DNA of 53,104 nt from Chloroflexota bacterium (GTDB lineage Bacteria; Chloroflexota; Anaerolineae; Anaerolineales; Villigracilaceae): assembly GCA_024434165.1 (NCBI GenBank), contig QMIW01000019.1, positions 1 to 53,104 on the forward strand. Reading direction: 5' to 3'. The number at the start of each line of letters is the position of its first letter. The stretch's first letter is position 1. The notes under the pieces are model-generated. The model was not told the DNA's origin. It was given only the letters and a program-made list of their open reading frames with translations, and did not search any database. Position numbers and translations under genes: made by a program. Shown piece after piece: positions 8,498-16,672 of this stretch.

Positions 8498-8553
8498 AGC
8501 CTGCTTTTTAGTTAAGCGGGCTTAACTTTATACAAGAGTCGGATTTCGGTCAA
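8498..8553 (-). promoter_or_regulatory. marR promoter with palindromic operator
   Basis: Leftward -35 TTGACC (8548-8553), 15-bp spacer, -10 TATAAA (8527-8532). The operator GTTAAGC-GG-GCTTAAC (8511-8526) directly abuts the -10, where a bound dimer would block polymerase. A related partial copy, GTTAAGC-CT-GCTT, lies at 8494-8506 next to the ATG. The two sites are on the same DNA face range expected for two MarR dimers. Confidence 0.7.
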
Positions 8554-8738
8554 GGGGAGGGACGTTAAAGGTGTGTTAGAAAAAAGGAGACAAAAGAAAG
8601 TTCGGGAGTGCATGAAAGATTCCCCAGCCACAGAGGTCGTTGGGGAAAATCTCTGCGGCGGCACGCTTAATTCGCCATTCCCGAAAACCCCGGATGTTGC
8701 AAAGGTCTTAAAAACCGAACCACTTCGTTGCCGCTTCA

Positions 8739-9635
8739 TTACCCCGGCAAGCCGATATTTCCCTTCACATCCCTTGCATTCCCCAAATGGGCGGTAAACC
8801 AGAACGTCTCGCCGGACTCAAGTCCGAGCAATATCCACTGTAATTCAATCGCCTGCGAGTAGAAGCGCGCCCGCGGAAGATGCTCATCCAGCTTCGGATA
8901 TGTCTTCCCCATCTTCGCTACGAATGTTTCACCGTAGGCGGTGATCAAACTGCCGATATCCAATGCCGCATCCCCGATACCCGCCACACCGAAATCCAGT
9001 ACCCCGGTGATTTCACGCCGGTTCACGTCGTACAGGATGTGATATGGAGCCAGATCGCCGTGGATGAGCGCCGGTTGATAATCGAACGGGTCGGACTCCG
9101 CTTCCAGCACGGACTCGAAGAGCCGCTCTGCCCATTGGACCTGGTGCTTCAACATGAGCGGATACACCTTTTCTCTGATGCGCCCGTGAAGTCCCAGCCA
9201 GCGCTCGCGAGTTGCGGGGGCGGGCGTAAGCGGAATTTCCCAATCCACGCCGGTAATGCCGGCAGTGTGAAGTCCGTGCAGAAATTTTCCAAGTTGTTCT
9301 GCAATGGACGCTTGTGTTTCTGCGTTCAGGGCAAGGATCGTCTCGCGCAATAAAGGTCCACCGTCAAGGAAGGGATACACCACACAGCCGCGTTCGCGGT
9401 GGATTGGGGTCGGTACGCCCACGCCGAGGTTCGGGCGGACAAGGTCAAGTATGTTCATTTCAGTGTCGAGGAAGTCGGCGTAACGTTCCGTTTTGGCGAA
9501 GCGGAAGACGAGTTCCCGGTTGACAACGACGACGTCGTTGATCAAGCCCTCCTGATTATGCTCGACGGTTTCGATGTTCAACTCCGGCATGATGGCGCGG
9601 ATGCGTTTCAGCAGGGTTTCGGGGATTTGCGACAT
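8739..9635 (-). CDS. APH-family phosphotransferase
   Basis: This 298-residue aminoglycoside/choline-kinase-fold protein has an N lobe with ELVFRFAKTERYADFL (ATP-binding Lys), a hinge CVVYPFLDGGPLL, a catalytic loop IHGDLAPYHILYD (catalytic Asp in HGD), and the metal Asp in GVLDFGVAGIGDAALDIG. The closest named families are macrolide and aminoglycoside phosphotransferases, but the fold also covers kinases for small metabolites, so resistance cannot be claimed. AGGAA lies 9 nt before the ATG. It precedes (in the same direction) the MarR/ABC exporter unit with ~190 bp between, which contains the marR promoter, so they are separately transcribed. Confidence 0.85.
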   Translation of the reverse strand: MSQIPETLLKRIRAIMPELNIETVEHNQEGLINDVVVVNRELVFRFAKTERYADFLDTEMNILDLVRPNLGVGVPTPIHRERGCVVYPFLDGGPLLRETILALNAETQASIAEQLGKFLHGLHTAGITGVDWEIPLTPAPATRERWLGLHGRIREKVYPLMLKHQVQWAERLFESVLEAESDPFDYQPALIHGDLAPYHILYDVNRREITGVLDFGVAGIGDAALDIGSLITAYGETFVAKMGKTYPKLDEHLPRARFYSQAIELQWILLGLESGETFWFTAHLGNARDVKGNIGLPG

Positions 9636-9671
9636 GGGAAATTTCCTGGTTGAATTTGTACCACCGCCGCA

Positions 9672-10697
9672 CTACGGCGTCACGCCGGGACAGCCTCCCG
9701 CACGCGAGGCATCGTACGGCATCCCAAACGCTTCGTAGACGGGCGCGCCGTCCCAATCCGCGGGGATGGGCAGACCGAGCGCAAAGGCAATCGTGGCGGC
9801 GGTATCCATGATGTAGACCTGCGTCTGCAGCTCGCCGGGCGCAATGCGCGGACCGCTGACAACCCACGGGATGGTCATATCGCCGGGCAGTTCCGTACCG
9901 TGTGTGGTGTCGTGCCCGCCGTGATCGGAAGTGACGATGATGAGCGTATCGTCGTACATGCCGCGGCTTTTCATCACTTCGAGCAGCAAACCGAACGAGT
10001 CGTCATCCCTTTTGTAGGCGCGCAATTGCCCCGGCGACATCCAGCCGTACTCGTGTCCTGCCAGGTCGCCGTCGGGGAAGTGCATGAGCATCAGCCCAAA
10101 GCCCTCACGGATCTGTTCGATTGCCATGTTTTCGAGGGTGGTGATGTCCTTGATTTTATCGGTCACGTCAATAAAGCCGAAAAAGTCGGTGCTGCCCGGC
10201 TCGGTGACCTGACGCAGTTTTTCCTTGCCCGCCACAAGGACCGTCCGCAAGCCGGAAGCATGCGCCAGGTCGAAAATGTCGGCGCCAAGCGCAAAGCCGT
10301 TTTCCGGCACGTACTCGTTCCAGCGGACAATGTGCTTCGCCGGGCATGTGCCGGTCAGCATCGAGGCGTGGGCGGGAAGGGTCAGGCTGGGGTTAATGGT
10401 CTGCGCGCGCAGGGTGTATGCGCCGCTTTGCATCAGGGAGAGGACGTTGGTCATCCCGGCGGCTGCGATGGCGTCGGGGCGCAAGCCGTCGAAGGTGACG
10501 ATCAACACGCGCGAAACAGCGGGCAGCGGTGTGGGCGTGATCGTCGGCAGGAGCGTTGCAAGGGGAGAGGGGGTGGGGCTTGGGGTGAGAGTCGCTGTCG
10601 GAATCAGAGTCGGGGTCGAGGTCGGGGTTGAAGCGTTGACTCCACAGGCTTGAAGAAACAACATGAAGAGGATCACGAGGCGGAGGCGTCTGGTCAT
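9672..10697 (-). CDS. Lipoprotein phosphodiesterase/nucleotide pyrophosphatase (alkaline phosphatase fold), copy 1
   Basis: This 341-residue exported lipoprotein has the signal LVILFMLFLQAC, lipobox Cys ~18, then a Thr/Pro-rich linker (~25-58). The catalytic domain belongs to the NPP/alkaline-phosphatase superfamily: metal Asp in TFDGLRPDAI, nucleophile Thr in LTLPAHASMLTG, metal ligands in PDGDLAGHEYGW and SDHGGHDTTHG. It should hydrolyse phosphodiesters or phosphomonoesters outside the cytoplasmic membrane using two zinc ions. It lies 36 bp after a paralogue (10734-11807) in the same direction, so it is probably a tandem duplicate in one operon. Confidence 0.88.
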   Translation of the reverse strand: MTRRLRLVILFMLFLQACGVNASTPTSTPTLIPTATLTPSPTPSPLATLLPTITPTPLPAVSRVLIVTFDGLRPDAIAAAGMTNVLSLMQSGAYTLRAQTINPSLTLPAHASMLTGTCPAKHIVRWNEYVPENGFALGADIFDLAHASGLRTVLVAGKEKLRQVTEPGSTDFFGFIDVTDKIKDITTLENMAIEQIREGFGLMLMHFPDGDLAGHEYGWMSPGQLRAYKRDDDSFGLLLEVMKSRGMYDDTLIIVTSDHGGHDTTHGTELPGDMTIPWVVSGPRIAPGELQTQVYIMDTAATIAFALGLPIPADWDGAPVYEAFGMPYDASRAGGCPGVTP

Positions 10698-10733
10698 ATC
10701 GGGTATTCGTTTTTCCGGGGTGGGGATTTTGAA

Positions 10734-11807
10734 TCACTGCTTGCAAGGGTAGCTTTCGTGCGTCTCGACCTGCGGTTCGCCGAAGGCTTCATAGACGGGA
10801 ATGCCGTCCCAATCCTCCTGCAGAGGGAGACCGAGGGCATAGGCGACCGTCGCGGCGGTATCCATGGTGTAGATGGGCAGGGTGAGTTCCTTTTGCACCA
10901 CGCCGGGACCGTAGGCGATCCAGGGAATGCGAAAGTCTTCGATCAGTGTGCCGATGTGGTTCGTATCGTGCCCGCCGTGGTCGGCTGTGACCATGATGAA
11001 GGTGGTCTCGAAAAGTCCGTTATCCTTGAGCGCTTGAATGATTTTCCCCAGCACTTCATCGCCCTGACGGAGGACTTTCATGTACTCGCCGGACATCCAG
11101 CCGTATTTGTGTCCGCGATTGTCGCCGCCGGCAAAATGAACGAACATCAAGCCGAAATCCGCTTCGATCTGCGGGAGGACGGCGCGCTCGATGGCAGGCT
11201 CGCCATACGCCACCTCGAAGACCTGCGTGGTCTCCGGCTCCGCCAGTTGACGGAGTTTATCCTTGCTGACGATCATGACCGTCCTCAGCCCGGCTTCAGC
11301 CGCCAGGTCGAACACATCCACGCCTTTGGAATAGCCCATGTACATGTAGAATTTGTTGTAGATAACGCCGTGGTCTTCCATGCAAAGACCCGAAAGCATG
11401 GAGGCATGGCTGGGCGACGTGGCGGGGTAGTCAATGGTGCGCGCGCTGGTGGGTGCGTAAGCGCCGCCCTTCATCAACTCCATCAGGTTCGGCATGGGCG
11501 CCTGCTCGATGGCGTCGGGGCGCAAGCCGTCGAAACTGATGATGAGCGCGCGTTCGATGCTGGCTTTGGACGGGGTGGGCGTAAGTGTGGGGGCAGGCTT
11601 GGGCGTGGGGGTCCGTGTGGCGGTTGCCGTGGGAGAGGCTGTGGATGTGGAAATCGTCTCCGGCAGGGTTTGTGTGGCAGCAGCTTGCACCGGCGGCAGG
11701 ATGGGAGTCCCGGCGGGCGCAGGGGCGAGGGAACTGCCCCAAATGTTGGGAAGCGGGCCGCAACCCGCCGCAAGAAATACTGCCAGGAAAACGAAAAAGC
11801 GCTTCAG
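10734..11807 (-). CDS. Lipoprotein phosphodiesterase/nucleotide pyrophosphatase, copy 2 (CTG start)
   Basis: The catalytic domain matches its neighbour: metal Asp in SFDGLRPDAI, nucleophile Thr in ATSPSHASMLSG, metal ligands in GGDNRGHKYGW and ADHGGHDTNH. No ATG or GTG yields a signal peptide. Extending the frame to a CTG at 11807 gives KRFFVFLAVFLAAGCGP, a perfect lipoprotein signal with the Cys at residue 17, and GGAG lies 8 nt upstream. I therefore choose CTG as the start (357 residues). A start at the GTG at 11690 would remove the signal peptide. A Thr/Pro-rich linker precedes the enzyme domain. Role as for copy 1. Confidence 0.82.
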   Translation of the reverse strand: MKRFFVFLAVFLAAGCGPLPNIWGSSLAPAPAGTPILPPVQAAATQTLPETISTSTASPTATATRTPTPKPAPTLTPTPSKASIERALIISFDGLRPDAIEQAPMPNLMELMKGGAYAPTSARTIDYPATSPSHASMLSGLCMEDHGVIYNKFYMYMGYSKGVDVFDLAAEAGLRTVMIVSKDKLRQLAEPETTQVFEVAYGEPAIERAVLPQIEADFGLMFVHFAGGDNRGHKYGWMSGEYMKVLRQGDEVLGKIIQALKDNGLFETTFIMVTADHGGHDTNHIGTLIEDFRIPWIAYGPGVVQKELTLPIYTMDTAATVAYALGLPLQEDWDGIPVYEAFGEPQVETHESYPCKQ

Positions 11808-11873
11808 GGGAACTTCTCCAATGATGGTTTCCGCAAACCAATCGGTAAACCATCCAACTACCTGCCTGCTCGA

Positions 11874-11909
11874 GCCGCAGTCCTCGGCGGCGTCCCCGCC
11901 GCCGAGAGC
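11874..11909. repeat. GC-rich palindromic dispersed repeat, copy B
   Basis: It begins GCCGCAGTCCTCGGCGGCG and ends CCGAGAGC. Same family as 3603-3638, 16376-16411 and 53051-53086. It sits between hutU and the phosphodiesterase pair. Confidence 0.75.
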
Positions 11910-11934
11910 ATGGAACGGATTAAAACATCACACA

Positions 11935-13587
11935 CTACTTCAACATCGGCATCTTGATTCCATGGCGCTTCGCGGCGGCGATGGCAATTTCATACCCCGC
12001 ATCCGCATGGCGCACGACACCCATGCCGGGGTCGGTAGTCAGCACCCGTTCCAATCGGCGCGCGGCTTCGGGCGTGCCGTCCGCCACAATGACTTGGCCG
12101 GCGTGCTGGCTGTATCCCATGCCCACGCCGCCGCCGTGATGGAACGAGACCCAGGTTGCGCCGCCGACGGCATTGATGAGCGCGTTCAAAATCGCCCAAT
12201 CCGAAATGGCATCCGAGCCGTCCTTCATCGCTTCGGTCTCGCGGTTGGGCGAAGCGACCGAACCCGAATCCAAATGATCGCGCCCGATGACAATCGGCGC
12301 TTTCACCTTGCCGCTTGCAACGAGTTCGTTGAACTTCAATCCCGCATTCACGCGCTCGCCATAACCGAGCCAGCAAATCCGCGCGGGCAAGCCCTGGAAC
12401 GGCACTTTCTCGCGCGCCATCTTCAACCAGCGGTGCAAATGCGCGTCTTCGGGGAACAGTTCCATGATCGCCTGATCGGTGGTGTAAATATCTTCCTTCT
12501 CGCCCGAAAGCGCCACCCAGCGGAACGGTCCCTTGCCCTCGCAAAACAGCGGGCGGATGTATGCCGGCACAAAGCCGGGGAACTCGAACGCATCGGTCAC
12601 GCCGTGGTTGTATGCCTGCTGGCGGATGTTGTTGCCATAATCGAACACCTCCGAGCCTTTGCGCTGAAATTCCAGCATGGCGCGCACGTGCTTCGCCATC
12701 GAATCCATCGCCATCTTTTTATATTTTTCGGGATTTTCGACCCGTAACTGATTCGCCGCCGTCACCGACAACCCCGACGGGACGTACATCAACGCCTCAT
12801 GCGCCGACGTTTGGTCTGTCACCACATCGGGAATGACTCCACGCTGGGAGAGTTCGTGATACACATCCGCCGCGTTGCCAATGAGACCGATGGATTTCGG
12901 CGTTTTGTTCTTTACGTTGTCCTCCACCAGCGTCATCGCCTCTTCGAGGTTATCCACCACCATATCCACATAGCCGATGGCGCGGCGGCGTTCCGCGCGT
13001 TCGGGGTCCACTTCCACGATCAACCCCACGCCTTCATTCATGGTGATCGCCAGCGGCTGCGCGCCGCCCATGCCGCCCAAACCAGCCGTCAAAACGAATT
13101 TGCCTTTCAGCGAACCCCAGCCTTTGAGTTTGGCGAGCGCGCCGAAGGTTTCGTATGTCCCCTGCAGGATGCCCTGCGTGCCGATGTAAATCCACGAACC
13201 GGCGGTCATCTGCCCGTACATGATGAGTCCCTTTTTGGCGAGTTCATCGAAATGCTCCCACGTCGCCCAGTGCGGCACAAGGTTGGAGTTGGCGATCAAC
13301 ACGCGCGGCGCGTCCTGGTGGGATCTGAAAATCACCACCGGTTTGCCGGATTGCACCAGCAGGGTTTCGTCCTCTTCGAGGTTTTTGAGCGATTCGAGAA
13401 TCGCATCGAAGGATTCCCAATCGCGGGCGGCTTTTCCGCGCCCGCCGTAGACGACAAGGTCTTCGGGTCTCTCCGCCACTTCGGGGTCAAGATTGTTTTG
13501 AATCATGCGGTAGGCGGCTTCGCTCAGCCAGTTCTTGCAGGTGAGTTGCGTTCCACGCGGCGCGCGGACGGTGCGGGGATTGGACAT
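11935..13587 (-). CDS. hutU: Urocanate hydratase
   Basis: This 550-residue protein has full family length. It converts urocanate to imidazolone propionate in histidine degradation, using tightly bound NAD+ as electrophile. Family hallmarks seen: [11 protein letters not shown] near the N terminus, [16 protein letters not shown], the NAD-binding [15 protein letters not shown], and the C-terminal [19 protein letters not shown] followed by HADAGYEIA. The start has AGGAG 9 nt upstream. It is 12 bp downstream of a lipoprotein gene, so the two are probably cotranscribed. No hutH, hutI or hutG is in the window, so the rest of the pathway must lie elsewhere or be missing. Confidence 0.96.
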   Translation of the reverse strand: MSNPRTVRAPRGTQLTCKNWLSEAAYRMIQNNLDPEVAERPEDLVVYGGRGKAARDWESFDAILESLKNLEEDETLLVQSGKPVVIFRSHQDAPRVLIANSNLVPHWATWEHFDELAKKGLIMYGQMTAGSWIYIGTQGILQGTYETFGALAKLKGWGSLKGKFVLTAGLGGMGGAQPLAITMNEGVGLIVEVDPERAERRRAIGYVDMVVDNLEEAMTLVEDNVKNKTPKSIGLIGNAADVYHELSQRGVIPDVVTDQTSAHEALMYVPSGLSVTAANQLRVENPEKYKKMAMDSMAKHVRAMLEFQRKGSEVFDYGNNIRQQAYNHGVTDAFEFPGFVPAYIRPLFCEGKGPFRWVALSGEKEDIYTTDQAIMELFPEDAHLHRWLKMAREKVPFQGLPARICWLGYGERVNAGLKFNELVASGKVKAPIVIGRDHLDSGSVASPNRETEAMKDGSDAISDWAILNALINAVGGATWVSFHHGGGVGMGYSQHAGQVIVADGTPEAARRLERVLTTDPGMGVVRHADAGYEIAIAAAKRHGIKMPMLK

Positions 13588-13599
13588 GAAAATCGGCTC

Positions 13600-14451
13600 C
13601 TATTGTCTGATGGCAAATGATTCGACGATCTCATCGAACGAAGGCACGACGGTCTCCTGCCACGTTTCGGTGGTGGATAAGGTAATGGAAAGCGCGCCCA
13701 CAGGCAGTTCAAAGAACGCCAGTTTCTGGTAGATGACGATGTTCGCGCCATCCTGCGTGACGGCGGGGGTGCGGGACGTGATGACGCCGAAGGGCACGCC
13801 GTCTTTCGTGGTCAGCACTTCGGTGGTCAGCACCTCAGCCCCTTCGATGGAAGCCGGCAGGCTGTCTGCCAGTTCCTGCAAGCGGGCGTCGTCCGGCAGG
13901 GATAAATTCTCCTGCTGGTCCCAGAGGAAGTTGACGTTGGTGACGAACCCGCCGTCAATGTGCTCTTCGTTAATATCCAGCAGGAACAGGCGGAAGAGGT
14001 TCGGGTCCTGTCCTTGAATGGCGCCCAGGGAGCGTTGAATGGCGGGGTTGGACGCCTCGGGCAGGAGCCAGGCATCGAGGAATTCCGGCGCGTTGACGCG
14101 CAGGGCAAGCCACGGCATGGGGATCGTGACCTCGTATTTGCCCAGCAGGTCAATGAAACTGCTGGTGCCGTCGGCGTTTTTGTTCAGCACGCTTTCCGCG
14201 GACTGGGTGGGCGTGGCGGCAATTTCAGCGGACGTTGGCGCGGGGGTGGAAGTCGCTGCGAGATCAATGGCGGGCGCGGCTTGCTGGGTCAACTGAAGCG
14301 CGGCGGAAACCGTCCCGGCGACCATGATTTCCAGCCGTGTATCAGGCGTCGGCGAAGCGGGAGGCGCGGAGGTCGTCACTCCAGGCACGGCGCACGCCAG
14401 GGCGGTCATCAGGAGGGCGAGCGAGGCGGGCAATCCTCGTTGTCGGTTCAT
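13600..14451 (-). CDS. Lipoprotein of unknown function
   Basis: I do not recognise the family. With the ATG at 14451 (AAGGA 8 nt upstream) it encodes 283 residues: signal GLPASLALLMTALAC with the lipobox Cys, a Thr/Pro/Ala-rich linker to about residue 90, then a ~190-residue folded domain starting FIDLLGKYEVTIPMPW and ending SFDEIVESFAIRQ. That end pattern is common in secreted proteins measuring or stabilising envelope components, but nothing is specific. Upstream in-frame starts (14460, 14472) would add a few residues. It is directly followed by hutU (12 bp gap), which suggests shared transcription but not shared function. Confidence 0.7.
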   Translation of the reverse strand: MNRQRGLPASLALLMTALACAVPGVTTSAPPASPTPDTRLEIMVAGTVSAALQLTQQAAPAIDLAATSTPAPTSAEIAATPTQSAESVLNKNADGTSSFIDLLGKYEVTIPMPWLALRVNAPEFLDAWLLPEASNPAIQRSLGAIQGQDPNLFRLFLLDINEEHIDGGFVTNVNFLWDQQENLSLPDDARLQELADSLPASIEGAEVLTTEVLTTKDGVPFGVITSRTPAVTQDGANIVIYQKLAFFELPVGALSITLSTTETWQETVVPSFDEIVESFAIRQ

Positions 14452-14480
14452 GGGGTCCATCCTTGATTGCAAAGTAAAAA

Positions 14481-14512
14481 AGCCTCCCGGCTATTATAAG
14501 CCGAGAGGCTGG
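14481..14512 (-). terminator. Intrinsic terminator after the Rrf2 gene
   Basis: Read leftward: AGCCTCTCGGCT, short AT loop, AGCCGGGAGGCT (one mismatch), then TTTTTT. The loop also contains TATAAT (14493-14498, leftward), which could serve as the -10 of the lipoprotein gene starting at 14451. Confidence 0.8.
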
Positions 14513-14528
14513 GATGTTCGAGCGAAAT

Positions 14529-14942
14529 TCAGACGGTGGTTTGTTTCTTTGCGACCATATCAGCGAAGTTTGTGCCCTTCAACCGGCGCACCAGGTCTTC
14601 CTGCGCTTCGCACCACACCGGGCGCAGGGGGCAGTTTTCGTCGAACGAACACGCGCCGCTATCGCCCACGCATTCGTTGAGCTGGATGGGACCATCAATG
14701 GCTTCGATGACTTCGAGCAGGGAGATGTCCTTCGGGTCCCGCGCCAGCGTCACCCCGCCGCGTGCGCCGCGTGAGGTATGCAGCAACCCGGCGATCGAAA
14801 GCTGAGAGATGATTTTGGCGAGGAACGAAGGCGGGATGCGCTGTTCCTCGGCGATTGAACTCGTGGCGGTCCGCTGTTCGCCGTTGCGCGCAAGGTGAAG
14901 CACAGCGCGGACGGCATAATCGGCTTGGCGGGTGATTTGCAT
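14529..14942 (-). CDS. Rrf2-family Fe-S transcriptional regulator
   Basis: This 137-residue winged-helix regulator of the IscR/NsrR family begins MQITRQADYAVRAVLHLA, with recognition region TSSIAEEQRIPPSFLAKI and wing TSRGARGGVTLARDP. Cysteines at 91, 98 and 104 (NECVGDSGAC, then ENC) match the cluster-binding spacing of IscR-like proteins, and C111 follows. It should bind a [2Fe-2S] or [4Fe-4S] cluster and respond to iron, oxidative or nitrosative stress. No Fe-S assembly genes are adjacent, so IscR versus NsrR versus another role cannot be decided. A perfect palindrome in its own promoter suggests autoregulation. Confidence 0.9.
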   Translation of the reverse strand: MQITRQADYAVRAVLHLARNGEQRTATSSIAEEQRIPPSFLAKIISQLSIAGLLHTSRGARGGVTLARDPKDISLLEVIEAIDGPIQLNECVGDSGACSFDENCPLRPVWCEAQEDLVRRLKGTNFADMVAKKQTTV

Positions 14943-14960
14943 ACAAACCTCACTTAAAAA

Positions 14961-15013
14961 AGGTAAAAATTACCTACAATCACGATTTTATTGTGAAAAC
15001 AGGCTCAAGGCAA
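14961..15013 (-). promoter_or_regulatory. Rrf2 gene promoter with palindromic operator
   Basis: Leftward -35 TTGCCT (15008-15013), 17-bp spacer, -10 TAAAAT (14985-14990). The operator AGGTAA-TTT-TTACCT (14961-14975) is a perfect 6-3-6 inverted repeat placed about at +1 to +20, so binding would block initiation or escape. GAGG lies 7 nt before the ATG. Confidence 0.7.
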
Positions 15014-15094
15014 GTGATAGAGGTCATAGAGGAATTATGACCTTTTACTCTGAATTACAGGCGCGTTGAGACGGGACAAGCCCGCCTTTTCATG

Positions 15095-15130
15095 AAAAAA
15101 CGCATCGCGGGTTGCGAAATCCGCGATGCG
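15095..15130 (-). terminator. Intrinsic terminator after the beta-structured lipoprotein gene
   Basis: Read leftward: CGCATCGCGG, 10-nt loop, CCGCGATGCG, then TTTTTT. Perfect 10-bp stem (15101-15110 with 15121-15130). It separates the lipoprotein gene from the Rrf2 gene. Confidence 0.85.
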
Positions 15131-15157
15131 CAGCGTGCCGGTGAATTCTCTTCGGCG

Positions 15158-16003
15158 TTATCGTGTAAGCGTGAGATTCCCCGCCCCCATTTCGATGACG
15201 AAGGTGAGTGTGGGACCTTCGCCTTCCTGTTTGTAGGCGTTTCCGCTTCCGCTCCAGCCGGGACCTGCGTTGACGTTCGACAAGCCTCCCTCCACCGTGA
15301 CGACGGCGTTGACGCCTTCCGGGATGACGATGATGATGTTGCTCAAGCCGCTTTCGATCTTGATCGAGGCGTCGCGCCGGAGTTCGCCGGAGAAATCGAG
15401 GGTGTAATCGCCCGCGCCGGAGGAGAAGTCAAAGATGCTGAAGTTGGCGTTGGCGAGCCCGGTCATGGTCACATTCGACGCGCCGGTGGAATACAGGAAC
15501 GAAGACATTTCCGCCTGGTTCGGCTCGGAGAACGCAAGTTCGACATCCGCCGCGCCGTCGTTGATGGTGAGGCTGGTGAGCGCCAGCCCGCCGAACTCGT
15601 AGGACCCATCATAGGCGCCGGCGTCAATGGACAGGTTCATGGGCTGCGCGCCGAGTTTGAAATCCCACTCGTTCTTGAGGTTATCGAAGGATGGAAAGTT
15701 GGGGAATTCCACGTTTCCCATTTTGATTTCCACATTGCCGCCGTCTTCGACGATTTCAGGTTTGAACTCCTCGTAATTGTAGGTGGCGGTTCCGTCCACG
15801 AGCGTGTCTGCGCCGGGGGCGAGGGTCAGGTCGCCTGCGCCGAATGAAAGCTGCAAATTGACCTCCTCCGCGTCGGGGTAGTCCACGCGGATTTGGTCGG
15901 TCACTTCGGCTCCGGGCGTGGGAGCCTGCGGCAGGTTTACGTCGAATCCGCAGGCGAGTGTGGCAAGCGCGAGAATCGCGATGAAAATTATCAGTCTGTA
16001 CAT
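15158..16003 (-). CDS. Lipoprotein with a repetitive beta-strand (toast-rack-like) domain
   Basis: This 281-residue protein has signal IIFIAILALATLAC, lipobox Cys 18, then a short Pro linker. The body is a series of short beta strands with Gly/Asn turns, e.g. VNLQLSFGAGDLTLAPGAD, SLTINDGAADVEL, VTVEGGLSNVN and IEMGAGNLTLTR. Alternating LTL/VEL strands ending in GAG/DGA turns are typical of DUF2154/DUF4097-like toast-rack domains found in envelope and cell-wall-stress proteins. Start supported by GAGGAGG before the ATG. Exact role unknown; it is monocistronic, closed by a terminator. Confidence 0.72.
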   Translation of the reverse strand: MYRLIIFIAILALATLACGFDVNLPQAPTPGAEVTDQIRVDYPDAEEVNLQLSFGAGDLTLAPGADTLVDGTATYNYEEFKPEIVEDGGNVEIKMGNVEFPNFPSFDNLKNEWDFKLGAQPMNLSIDAGAYDGSYEFGGLALTSLTINDGAADVELAFSEPNQAEMSSFLYSTGASNVTMTGLANANFSIFDFSSGAGDYTLDFSGELRRDASIKIESGLSNIIIVIPEGVNAVVTVEGGLSNVNAGPGWSGSGNAYKQEGEGPTLTFVIEMGAGNLTLTR

Positions 16004-16073
16004 AAGAAAAACCTCCTCAGGTTAGTGCAAGAAGGTATACGAGGGAAAGCGGAAAGTGGTTGCGAGAGATTTG

Positions 16074-16127
16074 TCAAAGGTCGAAAGTCGAAGGTCAGGA
16101 TACGACTTTCGATTTTCGACCTTCAAC
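16074..16127. repeat. Period-7 tract with inverted halves
   Basis: Units CAAAGGT, CGAAAGT, CGAAGGT run one way, then CGACTTT, CGATTTT, CGACCTT run the other, so the tract can fold into a hairpin. It encodes the last residues of the DUF2277 protein (VEGRKSK). Confidence 0.75.
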
Positions 16128-16322
16128 TGTTTTTAAGTTTGCCAGGATTTTCCTTGTAGACTCCGCCACTTCTTCAATGGCTTTGTTGAACGCTTCTTCA
16201 TTTGCTTTTGACGGTTTGCGATACCCGCTCACTTTCCGCACGTATTGCAAAGCGGCTTCGTAAATCTCCTGCTCGGTGACGGGGTGATCCATATTTCTAA
16301 GGGGTTTGATGCTTCGGCACAT
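16095..16322 (-). CDS. DUF2277 family protein
   Basis: This small 75-residue protein matches the DUF2277 pattern closely: MCRSIKPL at the start, then EEIYEAALQYVRKVSGYRKPSKANEEAFNKAI (seen as TEQEIYEAALQYVRKVSG and RKPSKANEEAFNKAIEEV). Function of the family is unknown. The last ~11 residues (TVEGRKSKVVS) come from a period-7 repeat tract and are unlike other members, so the original C terminus has probably been replaced or extended by the repeat. GAGG precedes the ATG and a TATAAA box lies just upstream. Confidence 0.85.
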   Translation of the reverse strand: MCRSIKPLRNMDHPVTEQEIYEAALQYVRKVSGYRKPSKANEEAFNKAIEEVAESTRKILANLKTVEGRKSKVVS

Positions 16323-16657
16323 GATTACCTCTATTTATAGACTTCTTGCAAAAGTCACTTTTTTATCTTGCTCAAGGCGGCGTCCCCGCCGCCGAGGACT
16401 GCGGCGGGGGCACTTATACAAGAGGTTTATTTTGGCTCTTTGGGATTTGATGGAGTAAAACCCTTTTTGGACACAAAAAAACCAAAGGAAAATCCGTGTC
16501 GTCCGTGTACCGCCCCCACGTAATCCCAGAGAGCCTTTATTTTAGCGGTCTCGATACGGTCTCGCAAAGAACGCTCAACCTCTCGACAACCAGCCTCTTC
16601 CCTATTCCCTCTTCACTATTCCCTATTACCTCTTCCCTATTCCCTCTTCCCTATTCT
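16323..16657. other. 335-bp intergenic region between radA and the DUF2277 gene
   Basis: It contains the DUF2277 promoter (TATAAA near 16335), inverted copy C of the GC-rich palindrome (16376-16411), an AT-rich middle with short direct repeats of TCCGTGT (near 16494), and most of a CCTATTC/CCTCTTC period-7 tract. No coding potential or RNA gene was seen. Confidence 0.6.
16376..16411. repeat. GC-rich palindromic dispersed repeat, copy C (inverted)
   Basis: On the other strand it reads GCCCCCGCCGCAGTCCTCGG then CGGCGGGGACGCCGCC, matching copies A, B and D. Copy D (53051) and copy C are also both preceded at a distance by ACCTCTTGTA, suggesting the mobile unit is longer than the palindrome. Confidence 0.75.
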
Positions 16658-16672
16658 CTACTTCTCATTCCT
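16593..16672. repeat. Long period-7 tract (CCTATTC/CCTCTTC type) reaching into the radA stop codon
   Basis: About eleven consecutive heptamers: CCTCTTC, CCTATTC, CCTCTTC, ACTATTC, CCTATTA, CCTCTTC, CCTATTC, CCTCTTC, CCTATTC, TCTACTT, CTCATTC. The radA stop (16658-16660) and its last codons (NEK) lie in the final units. Confidence 0.85.

Noticed and set aside
8573-8797. Small frame between marR and the phosphotransferase gene
   Set aside because: No domain, no ribosome binding site, and it overlaps the end of the phosphotransferase gene. The ~190-bp gap holds the marR promoter and nothing else I can support.
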